Shown one piece after another: positions 9,717-21,735 of a DNA stretch of 43,546 nucleotides. A program made the translations under genes and the position numbers. The notes beneath the pieces were generated by a model. It had not been told where the DNA came from and ran no database searches. It saw only the letters and a program-made list of their open reading frames with translations. The stretch's first letter is position 1. Every line of letters starts with the position of its first letter. Source of the DNA: Ceraceosorus guamensis (Eukaryota; Basidiomycota; Exobasidiomycetes; Ceraceosorales; Ceraceosoraceae); contig NW_020290114.1 in assembly GCF_003144195.1 (NCBI RefSeq), forward strand, positions 1 to 43,546, in the 5' to 3' direction.

Positions 9717-12700
9717 GCTCGAGTGCAGTTGATCTGACCAGCGTGCGCTCCATTCCGCCCCTCATTCACATTGATGGAGCGCCGATCTAGATGAGACGTA
9801 CGCGGCGGCGGCGGCGGCGGCATCAAGAGCGCAGCGCAACGCAGCACTCTGCAGACTCATCAGACGTATACTCGCTCGTTCCGTCTCGCGCACGCACCGG
9901 ACCCCGCGGTAAGACGCGGATCGTATACGTGTTGTGAGACACGCAGCATGAGCGCGCAGGTTGAGCTCTCTCTTTGCCATCCCCCTCCCCCCCGCCCGCG
10001 CGACTCATCCTGACGATTTGCACTTCACCCCACCCAGCAGCAGCACGAGCAGCACCCGAAAGCGTCAACATGATCACGAAATGCATCATCGGACGTCGAC
10101 GAACAGCTGCATGTGCTTCGGCAATCTCTCAAATTAGAGCTCGCGGACGCGCGCGCGCGAGTACTTTTGCCAGCAGGCAGGCGACCGCGCCCATCACGAC
10201 TCAGACTGCATGCATGCATTTGTTCCGACGCGCGCGTATACCTCATCACTTTTGTTGCCTCCGAGTCTGAGTATAGCTGCTACACTCAGACTGCTGCCTG
10301 GAGTAGCCATGTGGCCGTCTTGAAGCAGTCAGGCTCGGAATCTTGTCCAACCTTCTTCCTACTGCACTGAACAGGGTCAAGGACCGGGATACACCATAGC
10401 GACGCTCGAGCGATCTCCCTTTTGAACACGACCCGCAGAACGCGTGCGTGCATCGTACCTGCACCCTCCCCCGCCATGCACCATGCACTCGTGACTCTAT
10501 TTGGGCCGCATACGGCCTGCGCGCTCCAGACTCGCCCGCGCCCGCATGCCTCACGCGTTCACGATGAAGCAGTCGCGATCGCCCTAGTCCAGCCGTGTAT
10601 ACACCGCGCGTATCGCGCACTGGAGCGGCATCTTGTGACTCGGGAATCTCAACACATCTCTCGGTAATCTGTTGCGGCAAGGTATAATAATAATAATCGT
10701 GAATAGCGATGGTCATCAGCCCCATGCGCAGCTGGCTTTGTGCCGTCAAAGTTGTGCATGGGTGCTTGCTGTGTTAGGGCGGATGTATAGAGCCACAGTC
10801 AAGAATTGGAACCTACATCGTGCTGCTGGGTGGGTGATCTGTTCGCCCCTTGCCAGCGCTACTCGTGACTCCGTTTGGCTCACCACCGTCGCCGTCAGTC
10901 ACAAACGGTGCGAGACACTCTCGGCCGGGACAATGATGCCAGCTCACTATCACGTGAACCTCAAGACAGAACTCTGCACGTGAGCGCGCAATTTGAATTT
11001 TGAATGCTCGGACCTGACCCTTGACTTGACTCTACCCCACACGTGCCGCTTGCCAAGACCCAGCAAGACTTTTGACTTTTCAACGAGTCCCCGGTCTGCA
11101 GCTCGCGACTGTCGAATGAGCGCTCGTGACTCTTTTCGATCCGAGCGTTGATGCTGTCACCATCACAAAGGAAGGATTGCGCCGATCGGCACGCAGCCCA
11201 GCGCGGTAGCTATAGCGGACAAAGCACCTTGATCTGCTTCATTAACTGTTTCGCAGAGTGATAAGCCACACTTCGGAGCCAAGACCCTTAACTCGAATGG
11301 TGATTGAAAGCAAATTGTCGAATCCGAGGAGCGCGAGCGCGAGCGTGAGCGCGCGCTACGATGAGGGAGCGAAAAGTTCTGGCAACCATGCAGCGCCCAT
11401 CTCAGGGGGGTACAAGCACAAGCCAAGCACGCAACCCCCCCGCATTGAAGGCTACTACTCACGTGGAGGACCGCTCTGTATTGATCAAAGAAAGGGGGGG
11501 CCCTTTCATAGCACCCCTCGCTGCGATCCACGCGTCTAGCTCGACGTCCTGACCTACATTTTACAATCACGTGAAGCGAGGGATGTCGATCCCGTTAATT
11601 GGTGTATTCAAAGCCGCATACGGCGCGGTGCATGGACGGTTTCGAGGGTGCTCGCACTGCGGAGTGCTGACTGACTAGCTCTTGCACCGCCCGCTGCTGC
11701 TGCCGCGCTGCGATGGTACGGTCGTGAGTGCGACGCACGAGTTCGCCCTTCGACCTCTTCTTCCATGCTGGTGCCGAGGACGCGTGTTAGGAGTTCCTCT
11801 GATTACTTGGTACGTCTCCAGCAGTTCGAGTGTCATCAAAATATCATGCGGAAGATGCATACAAAGCTCCGCACAGCTTCAAATCGAAACACTATCTGTC
11901 TCGTGCTGCAAAAGCGACTACCAAGTACGAGTAATTCTCAACGGATTCAAAGATCCTCAAATGTCCACAAAGAGAAATCGTTAGTGCGACAAACAGATCA
12001 TTCAAAATCAAAATGTTGCAGACGCATGCGCATGCAGCTGGCGCACGAGGTCGGCGGTATGAAAAGTTTGCATTTTGAATGCGTCACTCTGACTGCTCGC
12101 TCGCACATGCGCGCTTGAGCCCTCGTTCCGCGCCTGATGGAGGCATCCATGCTGCATGCATGGTGGCAGCAGCATCATCGATCGCGCCTGATGCGGGCCG
12201 CGCGCGTAGAGCATGCAGCAGCACCAGAACCACAATCAAGGCGCGCGAGCGAGCGATGCTTTCGGAAACCGTCGTATTCATGTCGACCGCGGTGCCTTAA
12301 GGGGCGCGCGGCGAGAGGGAAATCATCAGTAGAAATTCGTATGCGCGCGTGCATGTGCGTTGTTCGCATGAAAGGCGCACCGCACCGCACGCAAGCACCC
12401 GGGTCGGGTGAGCTGCTGCTGCTGCTGCTGGGTGATCGTCGCTCAATAAGCCACCGACGGACCTCGCTCAGCCAAACTCCATCACTTTTCGCTGTGTGAG
12501 GCTGCGCGATCGGTGCGACGCACAGCCACTCGTGACTCGCGAATTGTGACTTGATCGATTCCATCATCGCCATTGTGTACATCCACATCCATCGAATAGA
12601 CCAACGGCACTTGCCGCCCACATAGACCCTCGCGCACGAGCTCAGCGCTTCGAGAGAATCTTTCTCACGCCATCGACGTTGCGCTCCGACTTTTGCCTCA

Positions 12701-12775
12701 CAACGATTACAACCAGTGCGTTTTGCACACCCACACGACCGCGAACGCCTGCGCGACTGCCCTCGTCGCCTAGCG

Positions 12776-15700
12776 ATGCTGCTCACACACGGCACACCGG
12801 ATCCATTGCGGTCCATTCGATCTGCCATCGACGCGGAAGAGTCTGGCAATCATGTGGTGCGGGTCGCTGAAGAAGGCACGGGAGAGACGTACGATTTGAC
12901 CTTGTCCCACTCTTCGCCGTACGTCGGATCATCTTCATCGCCTTATGGTTCATCTCGTCATCACCAGCAGGTGCGCGACCAGAGAGGCAACTTGGTCGAC
13001 GAGCAGGCAAGGGCAGAAGGTGCCAAGCATGTTTCCAAGCACAGCGAAAAGGCCGAACGAACAGCGGACAACGATGCCGTGTATGCACCCGAACAGCGCA
13101 ACGCCGACGATGACTCTCCCACCGCATTGTCAGAGTCGCACTCTTCGTCCGGTGGCTCTCAATCTCATGGTCGTCGCATCCTTCAGCTGCCCCAGATTGT
13201 GAGCAAGAGGGCGAGCGTCATGGGCGACAAACCAGCAGGGAGCACATACAATCTCAACCCTGGCAAACGGGGCTCGCAGGGAGGCGCGACTGCTCTCAAC
13301 GAGAGCGACTCTGTGGATGCAAGTCACAGCAGTGCTCGCAGGGAAGTGTCTCAAGTCGGACAGTCGCCATACGTGCACCCTTTCACTGCGCCGCCCAGGT
13401 CTCATCCTATGATCGGCGAGCTGCCTCCCAGTCCACCACTCGAGGCAGACCACATCAACAATAGCAGCAGCAGTCAAGACGGTCCTCTTGGCTTTGCATA
13501 TCATAGTCCAGCCATCTCTCCAAAGACACAACCCGAACATCCCTTTGCTAGCTGGTCGGATGCCAACGGTCCGGCTCCATCCGGCACCTTCAAGACGTCA
13601 TCTGCATCTGCGTCTGCCTCGGCGTCCGCATCCGCTGCCACATCCACATCCGCCCAGCGTCACGTACATCCACTACAAGCCAGCTCATCCAGCACCAAGT
13701 CTCACCCACCCATCTCGGCTGCTCACCTGCATGCCTCGCGACGCTCCGCAAGCTCAGTCTCGGCTGCGAGCACCGCTTACATGACAGCGTCGGACGAAGA
13801 GTCGTCTGCCGACCATCGCCCTCAGGCAGCGCGTTCCAAGACGCAAGGAGAGGGCATGCTCATGCCGCCTGCTGATGCTGCGAATAACGCTACCAGAAGT
13901 GGTCAGGTTCGAGGCGCTTCGCGTCGCAACACTGCCGGATCGGGAGTCAAGCGGCCTCAATCATCCAGCAGCATCGGCACGCAACGAAGCCGACGGTCAT
14001 CACGTGAGAGGGAAGTGTCTGCTGCATCGACCAGTGGCGCGCACGAGGGGGCAGCAAACGCTACATCCAGCGCTGGTGGCTCGAACGCTTACTCCGCTAG
14101 CGGCGCGCCTTTGCGAACTGGAGATGCAGGGCTGGACGAAGAGATGGCAAAGCAGGCTGAAGCGATTCGGAAAGACCGAGAGAAGCGAGCTCGAGCTGCC
14201 AGAGAGGCTGCGGAGCAACGAGTCGGCGATGAGGAAGGCACACCGGAAGGCGGCGGCCCTCTGATGCGACGAAAAAGCAACGCTAGGCGCGACACGCTTG
14301 GACATTCTAGCGTTGGAGGAGCGGACGAACCTCGAGCACTGGTGGGAAACATCATCGGAGAAGGACATGCAAATTACGTTCTCATGTACAATATGCTCAC
14401 GGGCATTCGGATCGGGGTGTCGAGGTGCCAAGCTAAACCCGCTCGACCCCTCACCGAAGCGGACTTTTCAGCCAGGCACAAGTTCACGTTCGACATTATC
14501 GGCAACGAGCTGACACCGTCTGCCAAGTACGACTTCAAGTTCAAGGATTACGCTCCCTGGGTTTTCAGGGATCTCCGAGAGTACTTCCACCTGGACCCAG
14601 CCGACTACCTCTTGTCGCTCACCGCCAAGTACATTCTCTCTGAGCTAGGTTCGCCGGGCAAGAGCGGCTCCTTTTTTTACTTTTCGAGAGATTACAGATT
14701 CATCATCAAGACGATCCGGCATGGAGAACACAAGTTTTTGCTGAGGATACTGCAGGAATACCACGCGCACATCAAGAGCAACCCGCACACGCTACTCTCG
14801 AGGTTCTACGGCTTGCATCGAGTCAAGCTGCCGAGAGGTCGCAAGATCCACTTTGTCATCATGAACAATCTCTTTCCCCCGCATCGCGATGTGCACGAGA
14901 CGTACGATCTCAAGGGGAGCGCCATCGGGCGAGAGTATCCGGAAGCGAAAGCGGCAGAGAAAAGGGGCGCGGTGCTAAAGGACCTGAATTGGATTCATCG
15001 GGGTAGAGAGCTGGAGCTTGGTCCTATCAAGAAAAAGATGCTCGAAGAGCAACTGGAAAGCGACGTCAAGCTGCTGCAAAAGCTGCGCATCATGGACTAC
15101 TCCTTGCTGATTGGTCTGCACGATATGAAGAGGGGCAACAGGGAGAACCTGAGGCAGGATGCGCTTCAAGTATTCCAGCCCGACACTGCGGGTGCTGGCA
15201 ACAAGGAAGGTGCGCCGGCCAATGCTCCGAACGCTACCGCCAAGGAAGCTCAGGCGCAGATCGGCAAGATTCAAACGAAGGGCTTTGGGCCGGATATGAT
15301 AGTATCCAGCCCCATCAGCGCCACCGGTCCCATGCCCCCCGAGGCGGCGTCATCGTCTGCGAGTGACGGGCGGTCGAGCTCGACGTACGAGTCTTCGCCA
15401 AACTTGGTAGCGCTGGCTCATGCGCCCCAGACGCAAAATCAACCTTCGTTTGGCGCTGCTGCCATCGCAGCCGAATCCGTGCCCTCTTTGAGTCTGCCTT
15501 CTACTTCGACGGTGCAGGGACAGCCGCAAGTAGCGGCTCCTCCTCCGCAGGTGCTCGTCTCGCAGCCCAGCCCCTCCGGCTCGCCCAGCCCTACGCGATC
15601 GAACTCTGTTCCCATCTCGTCCACCTCGCCTTTGCCAGTGCATCCACTGAACAGGGCGGTAACGAAGCGCACGAGCGCGACGAGCGCCGCTCATGCAAAG

Positions 15701-16163
15701 GAAGAAGCGCATGCGCTTAGGGCTGCAGTGAGGCGATCGGATCCGAAGGCCTTGACCAGCGGATCGGATGGCGCGGTGCCGCTGCTTGAAGAGAGGGAGG
15801 CGGTCAATCAGCAACAGATGCACCTGCAGCAATTCCACTTTTACCAAGACGAAGGAGGCTTTAGGTCGACGGACCAGAACAATCATCCCACCGATTTTAT
15901 ATACTACTTTGGAATCGTGAGTGCGAGGATTGGCGTGTCTTGCATCATTGTTGCTCACAAGACCTTGACCATCCTTTGCGCAGATCGATACGCTGACGCT
16001 GTACAATAGCGTCAAGCGGGGAGAACATTACTGGAAGAGCTTGCTGAACAACAAGCACATGATCTCCAGTGTTCCGCCTGTAGAGTACGGCGAGAGGTTC
16101 AAAGACTTTTTGCTCTCCGTCATCAAGGGTGGAGACAAGAGCAAAAGACCTAGAATGGAGTAG
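12776..16163 (+). CDS. MSS4: Phosphatidylinositol-4-phosphate 5-kinase
   Basis: Lipid kinase making PI(4,5)P2 at the plasma membrane; in yeasts this enzyme (Mss4, Its3) controls actin, endocytosis and the cell wall. 1,106 residues in two exons, 12776-15916 and 15984-16163, with a 67-bp intron. The first in-frame ATG is at 12776; the frame is open further upstream without an ATG. Residues 1-500 are disordered, Ser/Ala-rich (SASASASA at about 275-285). Kinase core from about residue 515: GNIIGEGHANY, the catalytic-lysine strand FIIKTI with Lys645, DLKGS (711-715) and MDYSLLIG (773-780). The core is then interrupted by about 240 low-complexity residues before it resumes at DFIYYFGIID; exon 2 carries the final 59 residues (KRGEHYWKSL, VPPVEYGERF). 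The protein is complete. Identity is strong from the invariant motifs. Confidence 0.97.
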
Positions 16164-16639
16164 GCCTACTACGCGACTCGTTCGGAGCGCGGGCACGCCT
16201 TAGCGCCCACCGATAGATGTTCAGCGCTCTCTTTTTGTGTCGCCTCGCTCGTGGTCGCTCTTTCGTCCTTTGTCATCATCCACCTCTTGCCCGGCTCCAC
16301 ACCTTCCTTGTTGCCACTGCACTCTTTCATTCACGCTTCACTTGTCATTCTCATGCACATCAACGTCCTGCGTGCCGCTCTTGCGTGAAAGCTGGTCTGA
16401 AAATAAAAGGCTGCATTGCAAGCAAGTCGGATGGGCAGCGTGCGCACACGATGGAAACAACGCATGCGGCACACACACGCGCATGTAGATGTTTTGGGCT
16501 ACGCTACGCTGCAGACGAACATCGCTTGCACTAGGCTTCATGGCAGCTTTGCTGGCGCTTTCTGCTCTCTTCAAAAAAGGCAAAGAGGATCAAAATCATA
16601 CATGCTTCAGGGGCTGGACAGCGAGACACTGTCGCACGA
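16164..16639. other. Intergenic between convergent genes
   Basis: 476 bases holding the 3' flanks of the PIP5-kinase and the repeat protein. No gene or RNA fold seen. Confidence 0.6.
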
Positions 16640-19600
16640 TCAACGACGGCGATCCATGCCCTGCATGCGAGCAGGCGGCGAGGACGGAGTAGCGGGCCGC
16701 TGCGGCGCCGGGTGGCTTCTGCGCACCTCGCCAGGCACCATTTCGAACACTTGCTGCGCAGCAAAGCCTTGCTTTCGAAGTCTTTTCCTCTGCCTGCTCA
16801 GAGTGGCCGAAGAGCCCTGTCCCAATGGCAATGGCTGTCTTTTGTTCCAACATCTCTGATCGGGACACAGCTTTACGATGAGGTCCTCCAGATCGTGCGC
16901 ACGCAGCCACCTGCGCTGCCTGCTTACCGTAGACGTTCCGCCGACTCCCCATTGTCGTCCGCGCACGACGCCGGTGCCCATAGCTTCGTCCAGTCGGCGC
17001 TGCTCCTCTGGTGTCAGCGGCAGCATTTCAAACGGGTGGCTTAGTCTCTGCTGTGCATTTTGAACTGAATCGAAGGCCTGCTCGGCAAATTGCGTCTGAT
17101 CTGGACCGCGCAGTGAGCCACCGGTCAGATCAGCTGGCGCTTCTTCGACATTTTGTCGCGGAGTGGAAAGCTTGCTAGGGCGAACACCTCGAGGCGCCTG
17201 AGCCAAAATGGTCTGGACCTGCTCTTCGAGTATTTGAGCGGATGCTCGCTCCTCCGCTAGTCCGCGCGCTGCTAGCGAGTCTCCCGTGTTGGGGAGAGAG
17301 CGAGCACTCTGACTGCGCAAAGCAGGGCTTGTTTGGCGAGGCAACAGATCATCGTTCTCGGACGACATCTCTACATCTCTACCGTCAAGTCTTTGACGCT
17401 CCAGCATCTTTTGCGTGGGTTCGCGCGCGTCAGATGGTGACTTGAGCAGGTCGGAATATACAGATACCATCGACCTGATCTTGGCTGGCTGTCCCTCGTT
17501 CGAAGCCGTCGGCGTCTTTGACGTGTCTGCAAGAGGCGCATCGTTCCTACGCGAGGCGCCTTGCGTGCCATTGTTCTCCTCGTCGGGCGATTTCTTGTAT
17601 CTCGGGACGGTCTGCAGCCTTGAACGCGGTCGCTTCACAGAAGCATGCGCAACAATAGTGTTCGGTATGCTAAGCGGGCGAGCTGGCGCAGAAGCGCCGG
17701 CCTCTCCATTCCCTTGACCTTTTTGTCGGTTGGTCAAGCTTGAGGACTGGGATGCGAACAACTTCCTCCGAGCTCCTTCAGCGAGGCCATGCTTTTGGAT
17801 GCTCTGCGCTTCAAGCCAGCTCCATTTCTTGTGGCTCACCTCCGAAGCACCGGGCTCATCGGCTTTGAAACGCTTGTTGGCCCGGGGGAATGATTTGTTT
17901 TGATTGCCAGGGACGATCAAAAAGACGTCGTTCTGGTCAAATCCTGCAGCTCGAAGAGTGTTGCGTTGGTACGTCTTTGCAGGACCAGAACCTTCTCCAA
18001 AGGCCAGCTTAGGCCGTACGTGACTGTAGTCGCGCTGCCTTTCCTTGATAGGAACTAGGAAAGGTATCCAGTCGGCGTGGCCAGCTGCGCGCAATTCTCC
18101 GCGCTGCGCCGTCAGCGAACGATCACCGCCTTCTCCCCATTTGTTTCTGCCTCCCTTTCTCACTGGCTCAGGTCCCTCGGGCCTTTTCGGCGCAGCAGGT
18201 GGATCGAGACCGCGCAGAAGGCCATGTCCATCCACGGGCCTGTCAACGTACTTGCAGCCCCGATCCGGACAAAGGAAAGGGATCCACTCTGCCTTGCCCA
18301 TGGTGCGAAGCTCCTGACGCTGGTCCGTCAGGCTTCTTTGTGTGCCGACGCCCCATGGATCTTTCATGTAGCCTCTTGTCGGGACGGGACCTGGAGGGCG
18401 CTGCAGACCCTCTGTAGCTGCTGCAATGTGCTCCGCACTAATTTTGGGTATGATCATCGCGCCGCCTTGCAGTCCTTTTCGTCCTTTTGCCTGGACAGGA
18501 CAGAGATGCGGTATCCAGCACGCTTTGCCCTGCTGGAGCAGCTCTTTTCGTTGCGCTGACAAGGCGCTCGTACCGCCCTCTCCCCAAGGAAGCTTGTTGG
18601 GCCCTCGGGTGGGCACCGGACCAGGCGGTCGAGGTGCCGTAGTTGAAGCTTGGACGTACGTCTCCGACTCGAAGCGACCAAGCGACCGTTCAGGGTCATA
18701 TCTGCTCATGTGGCAGGGTGGTCGAGGGCACAGATACGGTATCCACGCCTCCTGTTTTCTATCTTGCAGCACTCTCCTTTGGCGTGCCAGCGTGCGCCAA
18801 TTGCCAGAACCCCACGGCACGGCGTTTGCGGCGCGCGATGGGATCGGGCCAGGGGGTCGTCTCGAGGGATCGTTGACCAGGTGCCGCAAATCGCTGTGAG
18901 CGTTGACATTAGTGAGCCCCGATACATGTGTCGAGGTGGCGGGGCTAGTCGTCGTCGATGGGCTGACGTGTGAGGCACCTTGTGCAATCTCTTCGATCAG
19001 TGCGCGCTTGAACAGCGATCCCCGCCGAACTTGCGATTCAACGGCTGCATGCAGATCGGATGGCGTCTCGCCATCCCTGTATTTCGCCTGTGTGCGACCC
19101 CAACTCCACACGGCGGAACTCGGGGGAGCAGGAGCTTTGCGCTTGCGGCCCCAGCTCCAAGCCGCAGCGTCCGACAACCCCAAAGGCGATCTCGTGAGGC
19201 TTTGCGCACTCGATCCGGGCGAAGGAACGCCGAGGCTGAGGTGAGACCTCGCATCGCGCGCATGATCGCGAGGATCTGACATGGTAGAGGATTGCGACTT
19301 GGTCGAGCTGGCGGACGCCGCATCAGGGCTCGTTTCGCGTGACGCCGACATCGATAGACTAGGGACGCGCCGGTATTTTGGAGGCGACAGCGAGACCGAG
19401 GTTGTGGGAGAGTAAACCGGATCAGAGATGGATTGTCGCGGAGAAGGACGCTCACTCTGCTCGGAGGGCCCACGGTGCGGCAATGCCGCGAGAGCGCGTT
19501 TGGCATTTGGTTCCTCTTTCGGAGCCTTGCCGCCTTGGATCTGCGTACCGGTGCGACTTTCAAGAGCGGTCGACTTGGCAGCCACGCGCACACCTTTCGC

Positions 19601-21420
19601 TTTCGCAATGTCAGCTTTCAGACCCTTGAAGAGCTTGCGCGCAGTGCCTTGAACGATTCCAAAGCGTCGAATGTTGTCGCCTTCTCTCTGCAACGACTGC
19701 ATGAGTCTACGCTGATTTTCGCCATCTGTGCGCGGCGTGTAGGATTTTCGTATGTGGTTCTTGCCGTGGTAAGGCACGGCGAGGTGCACTCCATCGGCAT
19801 CGTAACCACCAGCTTTCAGCTCTATGCGCTGCCTCCAACGAGAATTGCGACTGCCTTCCCCAAAGGCGAGCTTGCGAACGGGCCCAGGATTGTCGTGTCG
19901 CAAGTCGGGCGAGAACAGCTCGACGAGATCGGATCTTTCAATGTGCTTCAGGTATCGTCGTTGCGATGCCACGCTGTAAGGAGTATCAGGTCCAAAGTCG
20001 GAATACTTGCGCTTGTACACGTCTCGCATGTTGCGGAATGTTCCTGGCACAATGTCGTGCGGCTGCGCGCCGACCTTTGCGACGTGCTCTTGCACCACTG
20101 GTGCAAGCGCCCGAGATTCGGCTTTAGCTCCATCGTCCGACTCCATCTTTGGCTTCGTGTCGCTAAGCAGAGATGCCTTGCCGCTGAGACTGCCACCGAG
20201 TAGCGGCGGCGTAGTCTTGCCGAGTGATGCAGTCGCGTGATCCAATCGATCAGCAATCTGCTCGAGTGATTTCATCTTTGCCCTTTTGTGCAGCGAAGAG
20301 ACACTAGTCCAATCGTCGAGATCGGACAAATCCCAAGACGAAGCGAGCGAGTGTGACGAAGCCCAACCGTGCGGCTGCGGCTGCGGCTGCGGCGGCGAGG
20401 CTCGCGGCGAGTCGTGCACATTTCGCGAGCTGCCAGCTGCATCTCGCGCACCGCGAATGAGCTGGTGATGCGACGGAAGGGTGTTGTAGCCCGTCTTGTC
20501 CTTATGAGCGCCAAAATGCGGACGCTTGACCTTTCCTTGCCATTTCCAATAGCCTGGCGTCCTCGTCGCTGTGGGTGATCCCGCCAAGGCCGCAAAATCC
20601 CGCGCACCTCTTGAGAAAGACTGCGGGACTTGAAGTTGCATGGCAGCAGAGCCGCGAACAGTCTCTGGTGGAGTCACTTTCGAAGCGAGCGAACCGGTCG
20701 AGATGGAGGATGCTGGCTTGTGGCGAAGAACCTCTGCATGTGAAGCACTTTCTCTCATCATGCTCATCATTTGTGGCTGGTAGTCGCGATGCGCTGAGGC
20801 GGTCACGAAGGACTCTGCATGCCGCGTGTCCTCAGTGAGTGTGGCGATTACTGGATGAGGCAAAGGGGCGGTAGCTGTGTGACGCGAGCGCGAGCGCGCC
20901 TCTCTGGGCAGCGTCCTCTCCATCGACAAGAGCCGATTCATCGCAATTCGCTTTCGTCTCGTCGTTTTTGGTGCAGCAGCAGCAGCAGCCGGACTGTCCA
21001 TCTGCGAGAGGCGCAATCTGGTCGCTCGAGCGAGCCTGCCGCTCCTACGCGCGCCCGACAGGCCTTCGAGCTGCTCGACTGACAAGCTGCCCACGGCATT
21101 CCTTACCACATCACTCGCACCATCCAGCGTCCGTCGTGCCAGTCTGTTCTTTTGCAGGCGCATTACCGCACGGTAGACGTCATGAGCAAGGCGGGCGATA
21201 GCAGACGGACGAAATAAGAGAAGCGCGCGCTGAGGGCACTCACAGAGTTGGATGGCCTAGCACGAGCGAGGGGCAAGCAAGACGCCGCAAAGGCGACGAG
21301 CAGCAGCGTAGTAGTGAGCTTGCGCACGCCGTGCCACCAGCGATTGCACGCATCTTGAAGAGGTCTGTCCTCGTGGCGCAGCGCGAGAACCTCATCCCCC
21401 ACGCATTCCGGCTTCCACAT
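16640..21420 (-). CDS. Large modular repeat protein, probably secreted or anchored
   Basis: Proposed model of 1,561 residues: exon 1 at 21420-21244 and exon 2 at 21148-16640, with a 95-bp GTGAGT...AAAAG intron. Exon 1 encodes a 34-residue charged leader, a hydrophobic core (TTTLLLVAFAASCLPLA, 36-52) and an A-x-A (ALARA-like) site, so the protein may enter the secretory pathway or be a type II membrane protein. Exon 2 is basic and Ser/Arg/Pro-rich and holds nine repeat units: A units (W-G-x-G-G, then S-L-x-x-QR-x-x-L-R, then W-I-P-x-L-CP) at about 433-474, 822-866, 897-943, 975-1020, 1047-1092 and 1455-1489; B units (LAFGEGS, QR, LRAAGFD, VPG) at 483-519, 1104-1140 and 1495-1532. A third motif (G-x-A-R-x-KLF) follows B twice. 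WSWGR occurs twice near 723 and 740. No family recognised. If the splice is wrong, the protein starts at the ATG at 21163 and loses the hydrophobic segment. Confidence 0.78.
16730..16963 (-). repeat. C-terminal coding repeat block A-B
   Basis: A unit (WGVGGTSTVSRQRRWLR ... LCPDQRC) directly followed by a B unit (LPLGQGSSATLSRQRKRLRKQGF ... EMVPGE), then the short tail and stop. Confidence 0.8.
17750..18862 (-). repeat. Coding repeat block A-A-A-A-B-C
   Basis: Four tandem A units (about 45 residues each, with 30-40 residue linkers), each opening RPPGPVPTRG or similar and ending WIPxLCP, followed by one B unit and one C motif. The four A units are the most alike of the set and look like the most recent duplications. 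Confidence 0.85.
19622..20029 (-). repeat. Coding repeat block A-B-C (degenerate)
   Basis: One diverged A unit (SVASQRRYLKHIERSDLVEL), one B unit (KLAFGEGS ... YDADGVHLAVP) and one C motif (FGIVQGTARKLFKG), in the same order as the end of the 17750-18862 block. Confidence 0.75.
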
Positions 21421-21508
21421 TGGAGAAAAAAGGAGGCGTAGAAAAAGGAAAGCAGACAGGAACAAGGCGATTAGAAAGTGGGAGGGAAAAATGAAGACTC
21501 TATGCAGA

Positions 21509-21533
21509 TTGGCTTGGCTTGGCTTGGCTTGGC
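21509..21533. repeat. (TTGGC)5 pentamer repeat
   Basis: Perfect pentanucleotide repeat about 90 bases upstream of the proposed start of the repeat-protein gene. Confidence 0.85.
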
Positions 21534-21666
21534 TGACCAGCAGCAAGTCGCGCGAGGCAAGATGAGATGCTGTAGAAGATGAGGTCAAGAAGGGGAAAGA
21601 GGGAGAGCCGAGCAGGGAGACGGTGATTGTGAAGAGGATGCGAGCGCCATTCATGCCATTCGTTCG

Positions 21667-21735
21667 CCACCACACCACACCACACCACACCACACCACAC
21701 CACACCACACCACGCCACGCCACGCCATGCCATGC
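21667..21735. repeat. (CACAC/CACGC/CATGC) pentamer array
   Basis: Eight CACAC units, three CACGC units, then CATGC units. Same pentamer family as the CCACG array at 34237-34281 and, on the other strand, 38694-38723. Confidence 0.88.

Larger units (their letters stand above)
8407..12775. other. Long gene-free divergent promoter region
   Basis: 4.4 kb between the start codons of the transporter (leftward) and the PIP5-kinase (rightward). Reading frames here are short and show no motifs or usable splice chains; no tRNA or rRNA fold was seen. The stretch is dense in simple repeats (GT-rich, GA, GCT, GCAGTCA, GGC) and in scattered TCGTGACTC-type words. It could hold long untranslated leaders, regulatory DNA or a non-coding transcript. 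Confidence 0.6.

Noticed and set aside
15439-16015. Long minus-strand frames opposite the PIP5-kinase
   Set aside because: They are shadows of the low-complexity GC-rich coding strand and contain no motif.
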